This document shows positions 53,481 through 61,649 of a stretch of DNA of 64,000 nt, piece by piece; the stretch's first letter is position 1, and each line of letters opens with the position of its first letter. The stretch lies in assembly GCA_034437555.1 (NCBI GenBank), contig DAOTTQ010000044.1, positions 20,664-84,663 of the forward strand, given 5' to 3'. The stretch is from JANWYT01 sp034437555 (GTDB taxonomy: Bacteria > Chloroflexota > Anaerolineae > Aggregatilineales > Phototrophicaceae). The notes beneath the pieces are model-generated. The model had not been told where the DNA came from. It did not search any database and was given only the letters and a program-made list of their open reading frames with translations. The position numbers and the translations under genes are program-made.

Positions 53481-54755
53481 ATGACCGATATTTTTATTTC
53501 ATACTCTCGTAAAGATACTGCTTTTGTACGACAACTGGTGGAGTCGTTGCAAGCACAAGGGCGCAATGTATGGGTAGACTTTGACGACATTCCCTTTGCT
53601 ACCGATTGGTGGGAAGAGATCGTCAAAGGTATCGAAGCCTCCCCGATTGCTATCTTTGTTATTAGCCCCGATTCTATTCAGTCACAGATATGTTCGCTAG
53701 AAGTCGGGCATGTCATCCGCAATAACAAACGCCTTATTCCTATTGTGTGTCGTGAGATGAATCAGGAAACCGCCGATACATCCTCCTATAAGGTCCCTAA
53801 AGTCATCCGCACACTCAACTGGATTTTCTTTAACGTGCAAATTAGCTATGAAGAATCCTTTGCCAAGCTAACCGCAACAATGGACACCAATATTGTAGAA
53901 GAGCGACGATTAACGAAGCTGTTGGTAATGGCGCGTGAGTGGGAAAGCAAGGGGCGGAGCAACGGCTATTTGCTATATGGCGATGGCTTGCTAGAAATGA
54001 ATGACCTCTTCGACCACCCCAAGCTGATTGATTTACAGCGTGCATACATCTTCACAAGCCAAGAACAATACCATGCGCGCCAATTAATTGCGCGTTTTGC
54101 ATGGGGGTTTGCGGGGGGCGCAGGGGGTATGGTGTACTTTGTTTTGAGCGTGTTTCGTAGTGAGAGCATCATCACACCCGATTCTTTAGCCTTAGGTGTG
54201 GCGGCGGGCGAAATCTTTGGGCTGTTTTTGGGGGCGGTGGCGGTGGCTTCGTATGGCTTGCCCAGAACGCTCATTAGCATTATCCCACAACGCCTTAGAA
54301 CCCCCTTACGGACGTTTGCTGTATTTGCGTTTGGGGTGCTGGCGTGGATGGTGTTCCAATGGTTCTTCTTGCGCCTACCCTTTGGCATTACATGGGCGGC
54401 ATTTTTGGGCGGTATTGGGATGTCGTTTGGGTTTATGTTTCCCATCTACACTAAAATTAAGCCCCTCACCGAGTTCGTGATTACGATCATTGGCACGTTT
54501 CTTCCCATCTATTGCTTTAACAGTCTGTCACCGGTGCTGGAAGCCATCAATAACGGGCGCAGTTTTAATGACTATATCAGCCCACTTATTTACTTTGATG
54601 ACCCGTCTCATCCGCTTACAGTGGGCTTGCCTATGGCATTCTTAATTGCCCTTGCGACCACACAACCGGGCGCACCTGTGGGCTTATTACGGCGTTTGTG
54701 GCACACCCTAAGGGCGCGGTTTAGCCGCCCTACTACCGAAGTGGCATCTGCCTAA
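53481..54755 (+). CDS. TIR-domain protein with six predicted membrane segments
   Basis: 424 residues. The N-terminal TIR domain (residues 1-130) begins MTDIFISYSRKDTAFVRQL, with VWVDFDDIPFATDWWEEI (BB-loop region) and S68-x-x-C71-S-L-E74, matching the catalytic Glu of TIR NADases. Residues 140-200 (LLVMAREWESKG to LQRAYIFTSQEQ) resemble the linker that, in TIR-WD40 proteins, precedes the repeats. Instead, six membrane helices follow (about 202-225, 236-258, 275-297, 300-322, 328-346, 373-392). TIR proteins consume NAD+ or make signal molecules in bacterial antiphage defence; a membrane-integrated version could also disrupt the membrane. No partner defence gene is adjacent, so the role is inferred. 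Confidence 0.8.
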   Translation: MTDIFISYSRKDTAFVRQLVESLQAQGRNVWVDFDDIPFATDWWEEIVKGIEASPIAIFVISPDSIQSQICSLEVGHVIRNNKRLIPIVCREMNQETADTSSYKVPKVIRTLNWIFFNVQISYEESFAKLTATMDTNIVEERRLTKLLVMAREWESKGRSNGYLLYGDGLLEMNDLFDHPKLIDLQRAYIFTSQEQYHARQLIARFAWGFAGGAGGMVYFVLSVFRSESIITPDSLALGVAAGEIFGLFLGAVAVASYGLPRTLISIIPQRLRTPLRTFAVFAFGVLAWMVFQWFFLRLPFGITWAAFLGGIGMSFGFMFPIYTKIKPLTEFVITIIGTFLPIYCFNSLSPVLEAINNGRSFNDYISPLIYFDDPSHPLTVGLPMAFLIALATTQPGAPVGLLRRLWHTLRARFSRPTTEVASA

Positions 54756-54772
54756 GAAAGCGAGTTTATTGC

Positions 54773-55483
54773 ATGGAAAGAGTGTTCATTACGGGGGCAA
54801 ATCGGGGCATTGGCTTGGCAATGGTTCAGGAATATCTTCAAGCCAATGCGTTAGTTATCGCCACCTGTCGCAACCCCCAAGAAGCGCATGAGCTACAAGC
54901 ACTAGGCGCACAATACCCCCAAGCCTTGCACATCTTGGCTTTAGATGTGACAGATGACGAAGCCATTCAGGGGCTAGACGCACAAACCAGCGCATGGGTG
55001 GATGGGCTAGACTTGCTCATCAATAATGCAGGCATCAATGGTGAAAAAGATGACGGCACGCGCTCTTTAGGCAATCTGCGGCGTGATGCCCTCTTAAACA
55101 TGACCAACGTCAACGCAGTTTCGGGCGTGCTAGTTACGCAAGCCCTAACGCGCTTGCTTAAAAAGGGCAAGAATCCGCGTGTGGTGATGGTGTCCTCACA
55201 AATGGGGTCGCTTGAGTATGCTAAAAACACCACCAACTTTGGCTATACCATGAGCAAGGTTGCCATGAATATGGGGGCGCGCGTGCTGGCAAATGACCTT
55301 AAGCCACACGGCATTATTAGCATTACAACGCATCCGGGCTGGGTACAGACCAGCATGGGGGGCGATAGCGCACCCCTTACGCCGTCGCAATCCGCAAAGG
55401 GCTTACGGACTGTGTTTGATAGCTTAACGCTAGACGACACGGGCAAGTTCTATAAGTGGGACGGCACAATCCACGCATGGTAA
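54773..55483 (+). CDS. short-chain dehydrogenase/reductase
   Basis: 236 residues, C-factor-like SDR. TGANRGIG (residues 6-13), LINNAGINGE, MVSSQMGS and YTMSKVAMNM supply cofactor motif, NNAG, Ser and YxxxK. The start lies 17 bp after the TIR-membrane gene's stop. The sequence HPGWVQTSMGG is common in the family. Substrate unknown. The gene could form an operon with the TIR gene by distance alone. Confidence 0.88.
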   Translation: MERVFITGANRGIGLAMVQEYLQANALVIATCRNPQEAHELQALGAQYPQALHILALDVTDDEAIQGLDAQTSAWVDGLDLLINNAGINGEKDDGTRSLGNLRRDALLNMTNVNAVSGVLVTQALTRLLKKGKNPRVVMVSSQMGSLEYAKNTTNFGYTMSKVAMNMGARVLANDLKPHGIISITTHPGWVQTSMGGDSAPLTPSQSAKGLRTVFDSLTLDDTGKFYKWDGTIHAW

Positions 55484-55552
55484 TACTGGGGTGGTAAAAA
55501 ACACCCTATAAAAATTAAAAACATCATTCATAGTAAAGGACAAAGGTTTAAG

Positions 55553-57952
55553 ATGACTTATGAAATAAAAAAAGCGGCAGTCATTGGTTCTGGAACAATG
55601 GGAGGTGGGATTGCGGCATTGCTGGCAGGCATTGGCGTAGATGTCACACTGCTTGATATTCCAGCACAAGGCACACAAGCAGGCGACCCGCCCGCAAAAC
55701 GCAATGCCATCGTAGCAAATAACCTTAAAACCCTGCAAAAGATGCGCCCTGCCCAATTGTTTAGCGACAATGACATGGCGAATATCAAAATGGGCAATAT
55801 TGATGACGACCTTGCCAGCATTGGCGATGCCGACTGGATTATTGAAGTCATTGTAGAACGCCTAGACATTAAGCAAAGCCTGATGTCAAAATTGGCAGAA
55901 GTCATTGCCCCCCATACTATTGTTACTAGCAACACATCGGGCTTGCCCATTCATAAAATTGCCGAACACCTAGGCGAAGATTTTACCCGCCGTTTCTTAG
56001 GGACACACTTTTTTAACCCACCACGCTATCTTAAACTGCTAGAAATTATCCCTCACCCCAATACAGACCCCGCCCTCATTGACTTTATGATGAACTTTGG
56101 CGCGAAGGCACTGGGCAAGGGAACGGTTTTGTGTAAGGATACGCCCAATTTCATTGGCAACCGCTTTATGAGCATGAGTGGTATGCAAGCCATGAACAGT
56201 GCCATTGAGGGCGGTTTTACCGTTGAAGAAGTGGATGTACTCACGGGTCCTCTAATTGGTCGCCCTAAAACAGCCACATTTAACCTAAACGACTTGGTGG
56301 GCTTCGATATTGCCGTCGGTGTAGCGCGTAACCTATACGATGCCATTGCCGATGACCCCGACCGCGACATCCTCATCAACGAAGGCAATAAGCGCGTTGC
56401 CGATGCCCTCCTAGAGCGCAAGTGGCTGGGGCGCAAAAGTGGGCAAGGCTTTTACTTGATGAAAAAGGGTGCGGGCGGTGAGAAAGAATTTTGGGCGTTA
56501 AACCTAGACACACTAGAGTATGAAGCCCCCAAGAAAGTGTCTTTTGACAGCGTGAACAAGCACCAAAAAGTACGCCCTACCGGTGAACGCATCCGCCTTT
56601 TGCTAGGCGAAAGTGACCGCGCTGCCCAATACTTGTTCCACCTGCACGCCTTTTATTTGGCATACGCCAGCAAAAAAGTGGGCGAAATTACCGAAACTCT
56701 TGTGAACATCGACAACGCGCAAAAATGGGGCTTTGCCCACGAAATGGGCCCCTTTGAAATTTGGGATGCCATTGGCGTGGCTGAATATACCACCAAGTTT
56801 GAAGAAGCAGGTTACAAGGTTGCCGACTGGGTAAAAGCCATGCTTGCGAATGGCAATAGCACGTTTTATCAACGCAATGAGGGCGGTGTGGCAACGCACT
56901 TCTATAGCCCCCAACACGCCAAATATTTGCCCGTTCCGCAGGATGAAACGCAAATTAGAATTGCAGAACTACGCGCTCCCATTGATGGCAGTGCAAGCAA
57001 GGTGCTGGCAGAAAACAGCGATGGCGCAGTATACGACATTGGTGACGGCGTGCTATTATGGGAATTTAGAAGCAAGCAAAACAGCATCACCAGCAAGTTT
57101 ATCGAAATGGGCAACCAAGCCCTTGCTCTACTCAATGAACCGCAATATGTGGCGTTGGTCGTAGGCAACGAATCAGAACGCTTTAGCATTGGTGCAAACC
57201 TGCAAGAAGCGATGATGGACGGCATGGAAGGCGTAGAACGCGCCATCATTGCCCTACAACAGCTTACTATGGCAATGAAGTATGCCCCCAAGCCCGTCAT
57301 TACGGCACCCGCAGGCATGGCATTGGGCGGTGGCGCAGAACTCACTATGGCAGGACATGCCACTGTGATATACGCCGAAACCTACATTGGTTTGGTAGAA
57401 GCGGGCGTGGGCTTAATCCCCGCTGGCAGTGGCTGTAAAGAACTCGTGCGCCGTCACATTAACCCTGTGGCAGCCGCTGGGGCAGATATTTTGCCCCCCC
57501 TTCAAAAGATTTTTGAAGCCATTGCTACCGCCAAAGTGAGCGAAAGTGGCGCACAAGCCCGCGATATTGGCTTTATCTCGTCTACCGATAAAATCGTCAT
57601 GAGTCGCGCACACCTCATTTACGAAGCCAAGCAAGTCGCATTGGCAACCGCCGCCAGCTACGTCCAACGCAAGCCCGAAAAACTCTATGCCGCCGGACGC
57701 GATGCGTATGCCGCCCTTAACGTGGGCATTGCTGGCTTTGTAGAAAGCGGTTTTGCTAGTGAACATGACGCGCTGATTGCCCGTAAACTGGCATACATCC
57801 TCACGGGGGGCGCGTTGGCACAACCCCAATGGGTAGACCAACAAGTGTTCTTGAACCTAGAACGTAAGGCATTTGTGGAATTGGCAATGACGCAAAAGAC
57901 GCAAGAGCGCGTGATGTACATGCTCCAAAACAACAAACCCTTGCGTAATTAA
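55553..57952 (+). CDS. 3-hydroxyacyl-CoA dehydrogenase / enoyl-CoA hydratase (FadN-like)
   Basis: 799 residues, the size of FadN. N-terminal NAD-binding domain with IGSGTMGGGIA (residues 11-21), GTHFFNPPRYLKLLEIIP and GKGTVLCKDTPNFIGNR typical of 3-hydroxyacyl-CoA dehydrogenase (up to about 310). A C-terminal crotonase domain (about 490-700) has SIGANLQEAMMDG and ALGGGAELTMAG, forming the oxyanion hole. Together with the thiolase 0.4 kb downstream it carries out three steps of fatty-acid beta-oxidation. An AAAGGA site precedes the ATG. Domain order (dehydrogenase first) is that of FadN, not FadB. Confidence 0.92.
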   Translation: MTYEIKKAAVIGSGTMGGGIAALLAGIGVDVTLLDIPAQGTQAGDPPAKRNAIVANNLKTLQKMRPAQLFSDNDMANIKMGNIDDDLASIGDADWIIEVIVERLDIKQSLMSKLAEVIAPHTIVTSNTSGLPIHKIAEHLGEDFTRRFLGTHFFNPPRYLKLLEIIPHPNTDPALIDFMMNFGAKALGKGTVLCKDTPNFIGNRFMSMSGMQAMNSAIEGGFTVEEVDVLTGPLIGRPKTATFNLNDLVGFDIAVGVARNLYDAIADDPDRDILINEGNKRVADALLERKWLGRKSGQGFYLMKKGAGGEKEFWALNLDTLEYEAPKKVSFDSVNKHQKVRPTGERIRLLLGESDRAAQYLFHLHAFYLAYASKKVGEITETLVNIDNAQKWGFAHEMGPFEIWDAIGVAEYTTKFEEAGYKVADWVKAMLANGNSTFYQRNEGGVATHFYSPQHAKYLPVPQDETQIRIAELRAPIDGSASKVLAENSDGAVYDIGDGVLLWEFRSKQNSITSKFIEMGNQALALLNEPQYVALVVGNESERFSIGANLQEAMMDGMEGVERAIIALQQLTMAMKYAPKPVITAPAGMALGGGAELTMAGHATVIYAETYIGLVEAGVGLIPAGSGCKELVRRHINPVAAAGADILPPLQKIFEAIATAKVSESGAQARDIGFISSTDKIVMSRAHLIYEAKQVALATAASYVQRKPEKLYAAGRDAYAALNVGIAGFVESGFASEHDALIARKLAYILTGGALAQPQWVDQQVFLNLERKAFVELAMTQKTQERVMYMLQNNKPLRN

Positions 57953-57983
57953 AGCGTGATATGATGGGCTAAAAATCGGTTGT

Positions 57984-58011
57984 GGGGGGTGTTTTCTTTA
58001 GCACACCCCCC
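57984..58011 (+). terminator. hairpin after the FadN-like gene
   Basis: Perfect 9-bp stem (GGGGGGTGT / ACACCCCCC) with a 10-base loop, 32 bp after the stop. Confidence 0.6.
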
Positions 58012-58051
58012 TGCCTCTGAAGGAAGTGTGCTTCAAATGCCAGATTAAGCC

Positions 58052-58285
58052 GTAGAAACCAAGTCGCCTAGCGATAACCTTAAACGACTTCGGCAGAAAG
58101 CCGAGCATTACCTTCAAAATGGTGTAAAGATGGTGTGGCTACTTTACCCCGAAAAGCAATCCATAGAGGTGCTAACACCCGAAGACTTTAGCTATCTTAC
58201 CGCCAATGACACCCTAACGGGAGGCGACCTGTTGCCCGAATTTAGCGTTACCGTAGCCGATTTGTTCAAGACCAGTCATGCGTAA
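58052..58285 (+). pseudogene. Uma2-family (DUF820) endonuclease, C-terminal relic
   Basis: Reading from 58052 gives VETKSPSDNLKRLRQKAEHY followed by LQNGVKMVWLLYPEKQSIEV and, after a variable stretch, GGDLLPEFSVTVADLF, matching the C-terminal half of Uma2-type restriction-like nucleases. A TAA lies two codons upstream (58046-58048) in the same frame and no start codon or N-terminal half is present. The first catalytic Asp and Glu segment is lost. Uma2 genes are common as multiple mobile-like copies in Chloroflexota and Cyanobacteria. Between fadN-like and the thiolase. Confidence 0.7.
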
Positions 58286-58345
58286 TACCGTAAGAAAAAA
58301 ACTATTGTGTTGTCTAAAAAATAAGCCTAAGAGAGGATTTTTATC

Positions 58346-59530
58346 ATGAGAGAAGCTGTTATTGTCGCAGGAACTAGAACCGCCGTAGGTAAAGCAGTAC
58401 GTGGCAACACCGCCACCGCCCGTAGCGATGATATGATGGCAACCGTCATCAACGACCTGCTGAAAAAAGTTGAGGGGCGCGTTTCGCCCGAAGACATTGA
58501 AGATTTAATTGTGGGGTGTGCCATGCCCGAAGGCAGCCAAGGCATGAACTTTGCGCGGGTGATTGCCCTGCGTTCAGGCTTGCCCATTGAGGTATCAGGG
58601 CAAACCGTCAATCGTTTTTGCGCCAGTGGCTTACAAACGATTAGCATGGCAGCCGAGCGCATTATGGCAAATGGCGCAGATGTACTCATTGCAGGGGGCG
58701 CAGAGAGCATGTCCAGCGTGCCAATGACGGGGCATCACCTTAGCCCTAACCCCTATATGGCAGAAAACGACCCCAACGTTTATATGAGCATGGGGCTAAC
58801 CGCCGAACGCGTGGCAAAAGAGTTTAACGTCAGCCGTGAGGACATGGACAAATTTGCCTATGAAAGCCACCAAAAAGCCGCGCGTGCGGTGGACGCGGGT
58901 CTGTATGCCCAAGAGATTGTGCCGTTTGAATGGGAAGACAGCGTGCTAGATGGCGATAGCATGCCCACATTGGTTAAGCGTGCGCTCTTGGTTGATGAGC
59001 ATTTGCGCCGTGAAACCACCATTGAAGGTTTAAGCTCATTAAAGCCTGTCTTTAAGGCAGGGGGTAGCGTTACCGCAGGCAACAGTAGCCCCCTCTCGGA
59101 TGGCGCAGCAGGCGTTATCGTGATGGATAGAGAAATGGCTGAAAAGCGTGGTCTCAAGCCCCTCGCCAAGTTTATTGGGTTTGCCGTGGCAGGCGTGCGC
59201 CCCGAAATTATGGGCGTGGGGCCCATCCAAGCCATTCCAAAAGTTTTGGCACGCACAGGCTTAACACTCCAAGATATTGACCTGTTTGAACTTAACGAAG
59301 CGTTTGCCTCGCAAGCGTTGGCAGTCATCCGCACCCTAGAAATTGACCCCGAAAAAGTGAACGTCAACGGGGGCGCAATTGCACTAGGGCATCCATTGGG
59401 CTGTACAGGCTCTAAGCTCACTGTAAGCCTCATCAATGAGATGGCGCGTCGTGGGAGCAAGTACGGCATGGTGACGATGTGTATTGGTGGTGGCATGGGC
59501 GCAGCCGGCATCTTTGAAAACTTGCAATAA
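58346..59530 (+). CDS. acetyl-CoA acetyltransferase / 3-ketoacyl-CoA thiolase
   Basis: 394 residues. Nucleophilic Cys92 (NRFCASGLQT), catalytic His349 (ALGHPLGCTG) and Cys379 (MCIGGGMGAAG) are all present. The enzyme cleaves 3-ketoacyl-CoA with CoA in beta-oxidation, matching the FadN-like gene upstream, or makes acetoacetyl-CoA in reverse. An AGAGAGGA site precedes the ATG. Likely FadA by context. Confidence 0.94.
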   Translation: MREAVIVAGTRTAVGKAVRGNTATARSDDMMATVINDLLKKVEGRVSPEDIEDLIVGCAMPEGSQGMNFARVIALRSGLPIEVSGQTVNRFCASGLQTISMAAERIMANGADVLIAGGAESMSSVPMTGHHLSPNPYMAENDPNVYMSMGLTAERVAKEFNVSREDMDKFAYESHQKAARAVDAGLYAQEIVPFEWEDSVLDGDSMPTLVKRALLVDEHLRRETTIEGLSSLKPVFKAGGSVTAGNSSPLSDGAAGVIVMDREMAEKRGLKPLAKFIGFAVAGVRPEIMGVGPIQAIPKVLARTGLTLQDIDLFELNEAFASQALAVIRTLEIDPEKVNVNGGAIALGHPLGCTGSKLTVSLINEMARRGSKYGMVTMCIGGGMGAAGIFENLQ

Positions 59531-59611
59531 CGCTTTGTTTTAATACGCTTGTTTTAATATGGGGGTGATGCTCGTCATCCCCCCACACCAACACAGAGAG
59601 AATACCCTACA

Positions 59612-60394
59612 ATGAGTGATATTTTAACAAGTTTACAAAATGAGCGCGTGAAGTTGGTGTATTCGTTGCAAAATCGCCCACGCGCACGGCGCAAAGAAAT
59701 GAAGATTGTCCTTGAAGGCACGCGCCTAATTGCGGATGCGGTCTCGCGCCGTTTGCGCCTAGAGTTCGTGATGTATACGCCCGATAAAACCGACTTTAAT
59801 TTGATTGCTCAATTACAAAATACACCCGCAAAGCTCATTGCCGTAAGCAACGAGATTATGCAGTACATCAGCGATACCCAACAACCGCAGGGCATGGTTG
59901 CCGTCACCACTATTCCCGTTCCCCCCTTGCCCAAAGACCCCCGTAGCGTGCTTATCTTGGATGCCATCCGTGAACCCGGCAACATGGGGACGATTTTGCG
60001 CTCGGCTACCGCTTCGGGCGTGGATGTGGTGATGCTATCGCCCGATTGCGTTGACCCCTATAACCCTAAAGTGTTGCGGTCGGGCATGGGGGCGCATTTC
60101 CGCGTACCCATTGTGGAAGCCCAATGGTTTGAGATTGCCCAATACACCGAAACTATGCCCGTTTATATTGCCGATGGGGGGGGACAAACGCACTATACGG
60201 ACGTGGATTTCTCGCAATCGTGGGCGTTGGTCATTGGTAACGAGGCACATGGCGCAAATAACGCCTTGCGCTTGGGCGAAGTCACGCCTATTTCGATTCC
60301 GATGGCAAGCGACACGGAAAGCCTAAATGCAGCCATGGCGACCTCTGTGATTTTGTTTGAAGCACAACGTCAACGCCTAAAACAAGCCCCATAA
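59612..60394 (+). CDS. SpoU/TrmH-family RNA 2'-O-methyltransferase
   Basis: 260 residues. N-terminal substrate-binding domain (LQNERVKLVYSLQNRPRARRKE) and SPOUT domain with the three motifs LDAIREPGNMGTILRSA, VIGNEAHGANNALR and IPMASDTESLNAAMATSV, the last containing the knot asparagine. It methylates a ribose in tRNA or 23S rRNA; RlmB/TsnR-like members are closest. It ends exactly at the tandem repeat array. Confidence 0.92.
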   Translation: MSDILTSLQNERVKLVYSLQNRPRARRKEMKIVLEGTRLIADAVSRRLRLEFVMYTPDKTDFNLIAQLQNTPAKLIAVSNEIMQYISDTQQPQGMVAVTTIPVPPLPKDPRSVLILDAIREPGNMGTILRSATASGVDVVMLSPDCVDPYNPKVLRSGMGAHFRVPIVEAQWFEIAQYTETMPVYIADGGGQTHYTDVDFSQSWALVIGNEAHGANNALRLGEVTPISIPMASDTESLNAAMATSVILFEAQRQRLKQAP

Positions 60395-61165
60395 CGCACT
60401 TGTGGCTTCGCCAAAACGCCCCCTCATCCCCTGCCCCTTCCCCCACCGCTACGCCGAGGGGAAGGGGTGCAAAATACCGCCTTCTTCAAGTCCCTCGCCA
60501 ATTTTTGGAGAGGGATTTAGGGTGAGGTTGTCCTACGCACTTGTGGCTTCGCCAAATGCCCCCAAAAATTTTCCCCACCGCTACGCCGAAGTGAAGGGGC
60601 GCAAAACAGCGCGTTTTTCAAGTCCCTCGCCAATTTTTGGAGAGGGATTTAGGGTGAGGTTGTCCTACGCACTTGTGGCTTCGCCAAATGCCCCCTCATC
60701 CCCTGCCCCCACCGCTACGCCGAAGGGAAGGGGTACAAAACACGCCGCCTTCTTCAAGTCCCTCGCCAATTTTTGGAGAGGGATTTAGGGTGAGGTTGTC
60801 CTACGCACTTGTGGCTTCGCCAAATGCCCCTCAAAATTTTTCCCCGCTACGCCGAAGGGAAGGGGTGCAAAACAGCGCGTTCTTCAAGTCCCTCGCCAAT
60901 TTTTGGAGAGGGATTTAGGGTGAGGTTGTCCTACGCACTTGTGGCTTCGCCAAATGCCCCCAAAAATTTTCCCCACCGCTGCGCCGAGGGAAAGGGGCAC
61001 AAAATACCGCGTTTTTCAAGTCCCTCGCCAATTTTTGGAGAGGGATTTAGGGTGAGGTTGTCCTACGCACTTGTGGCTTCGCCAAAACGCCCCCTCATCC
61101 CCTGCCCCTTCCCCCACCGCTACGCCGAAGGGAAGGGGTACAAAATACCGCGTAAAATAAACGCA
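60395..61165. repeat. tandem array, six copies of a 130-141 bp GC-rich repeat
   Basis: Copies begin at 60395, 60536, 60668, 60804, 60934 and 61066 with CGCACTTGTGGCTTCGCC; spacings are 141, 132, 136, 130 and 132 bp, and the sixth copy is truncated. Each unit holds CACCGCTACGCCGA, GGGAAGGGG, and a dyad around CCAATTTTTGG followed by AGGGATTTAGGGTGAGGT. Lengths vary and are mostly not multiples of three, so it is non-coding despite long open frames. The same core occurs singly at 40821. Confidence 0.9.
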
Positions 61166-61316
61166 TTGTAGGGGCGCATTACCCATCCATAACAAGCGTC
61201 CCTATTTTGTAAAGATAATCAAATCTTCATTAAATTAGACGCTTGAAAACGGGAAAGCTGTGTTACAATAAGAGTATCAGCAATCATTTCGCCATCATGG
61301 TAAGGAGAGTATTTTC

Positions 61317-61472
61317 ATGAGACGCAAACTCGTTGCAGTGTTCACAGTAGTTGTTGCTACCATCGGTGGCGCAGTCGCATTTATGGCAGTTACGCTTCGT
61401 AAAGTTGCCAATATGCGCCTTAGCCAATACGCCTATGAGGTTGCAGAAGAAGCTCCCTCTTCGACAGACTAA
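61317..61472 (+). CDS. small single-pass membrane protein, 51 residues
   Basis: ATG 61317 with an AAGGAG site 9 bp upstream. The peptide has a basic start (MRRKL), a hydrophobic helix (residues 6-26, VFTVVVATIGGAVAFMAVTL), a basic patch (RKVANMR) and an acidic end (EVAEEAPSSTD). It is followed by a strong terminator and preceded by TTGAAA / TACAAT (61243-61269, short 15-bp spacer), so it appears to be an independent small gene. Function unknown; small membrane proteins often modulate larger complexes. Confidence 0.65.
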   Translation: MRRKLVAVFTVVVATIGGAVAFMAVTLRKVANMRLSQYAYEVAEEAPSSTD

Positions 61473-61502
61473 GCAATGACTTCACAACAGAATAAGCTCA
61501 CC

Positions 61503-61546
61503 CACTAGCCACACGGTATACCTGCCGCTGTGGCTAGTGCTTTTTT
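61503..61546 (+). terminator. rho-independent terminator after the 51-residue protein gene
   Basis: Eleven-base perfect stem (CACTAGCCACA / TGTGGCTAGTG), then C and a run of six T. Confidence 0.9.
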
Positions 61547-61649
61547 AAGGTGCGTAGGAAATGCCCTCCCCGTTGTGTCTATAAGATAGTGTTAAAATGC
61601 GGTACACTTTGAAGCATGAAATCACACCTTTATCAGGAGTTTACAAGCT

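Noticed and set aside
60395..61165. Possible CRISPR array
   Set aside because: Units are 130-141 bp, with no alternation of short repeats and unique spacers, and no cas genes are present.
60402..61171. Three overlapping plus-strand frames with repeated SPSPIFGEGF-type peptides
   Set aside because: They are translations of the tandem repeats; unit lengths are mostly not multiples of three, frames shift between copies and there are no ribosome sites.
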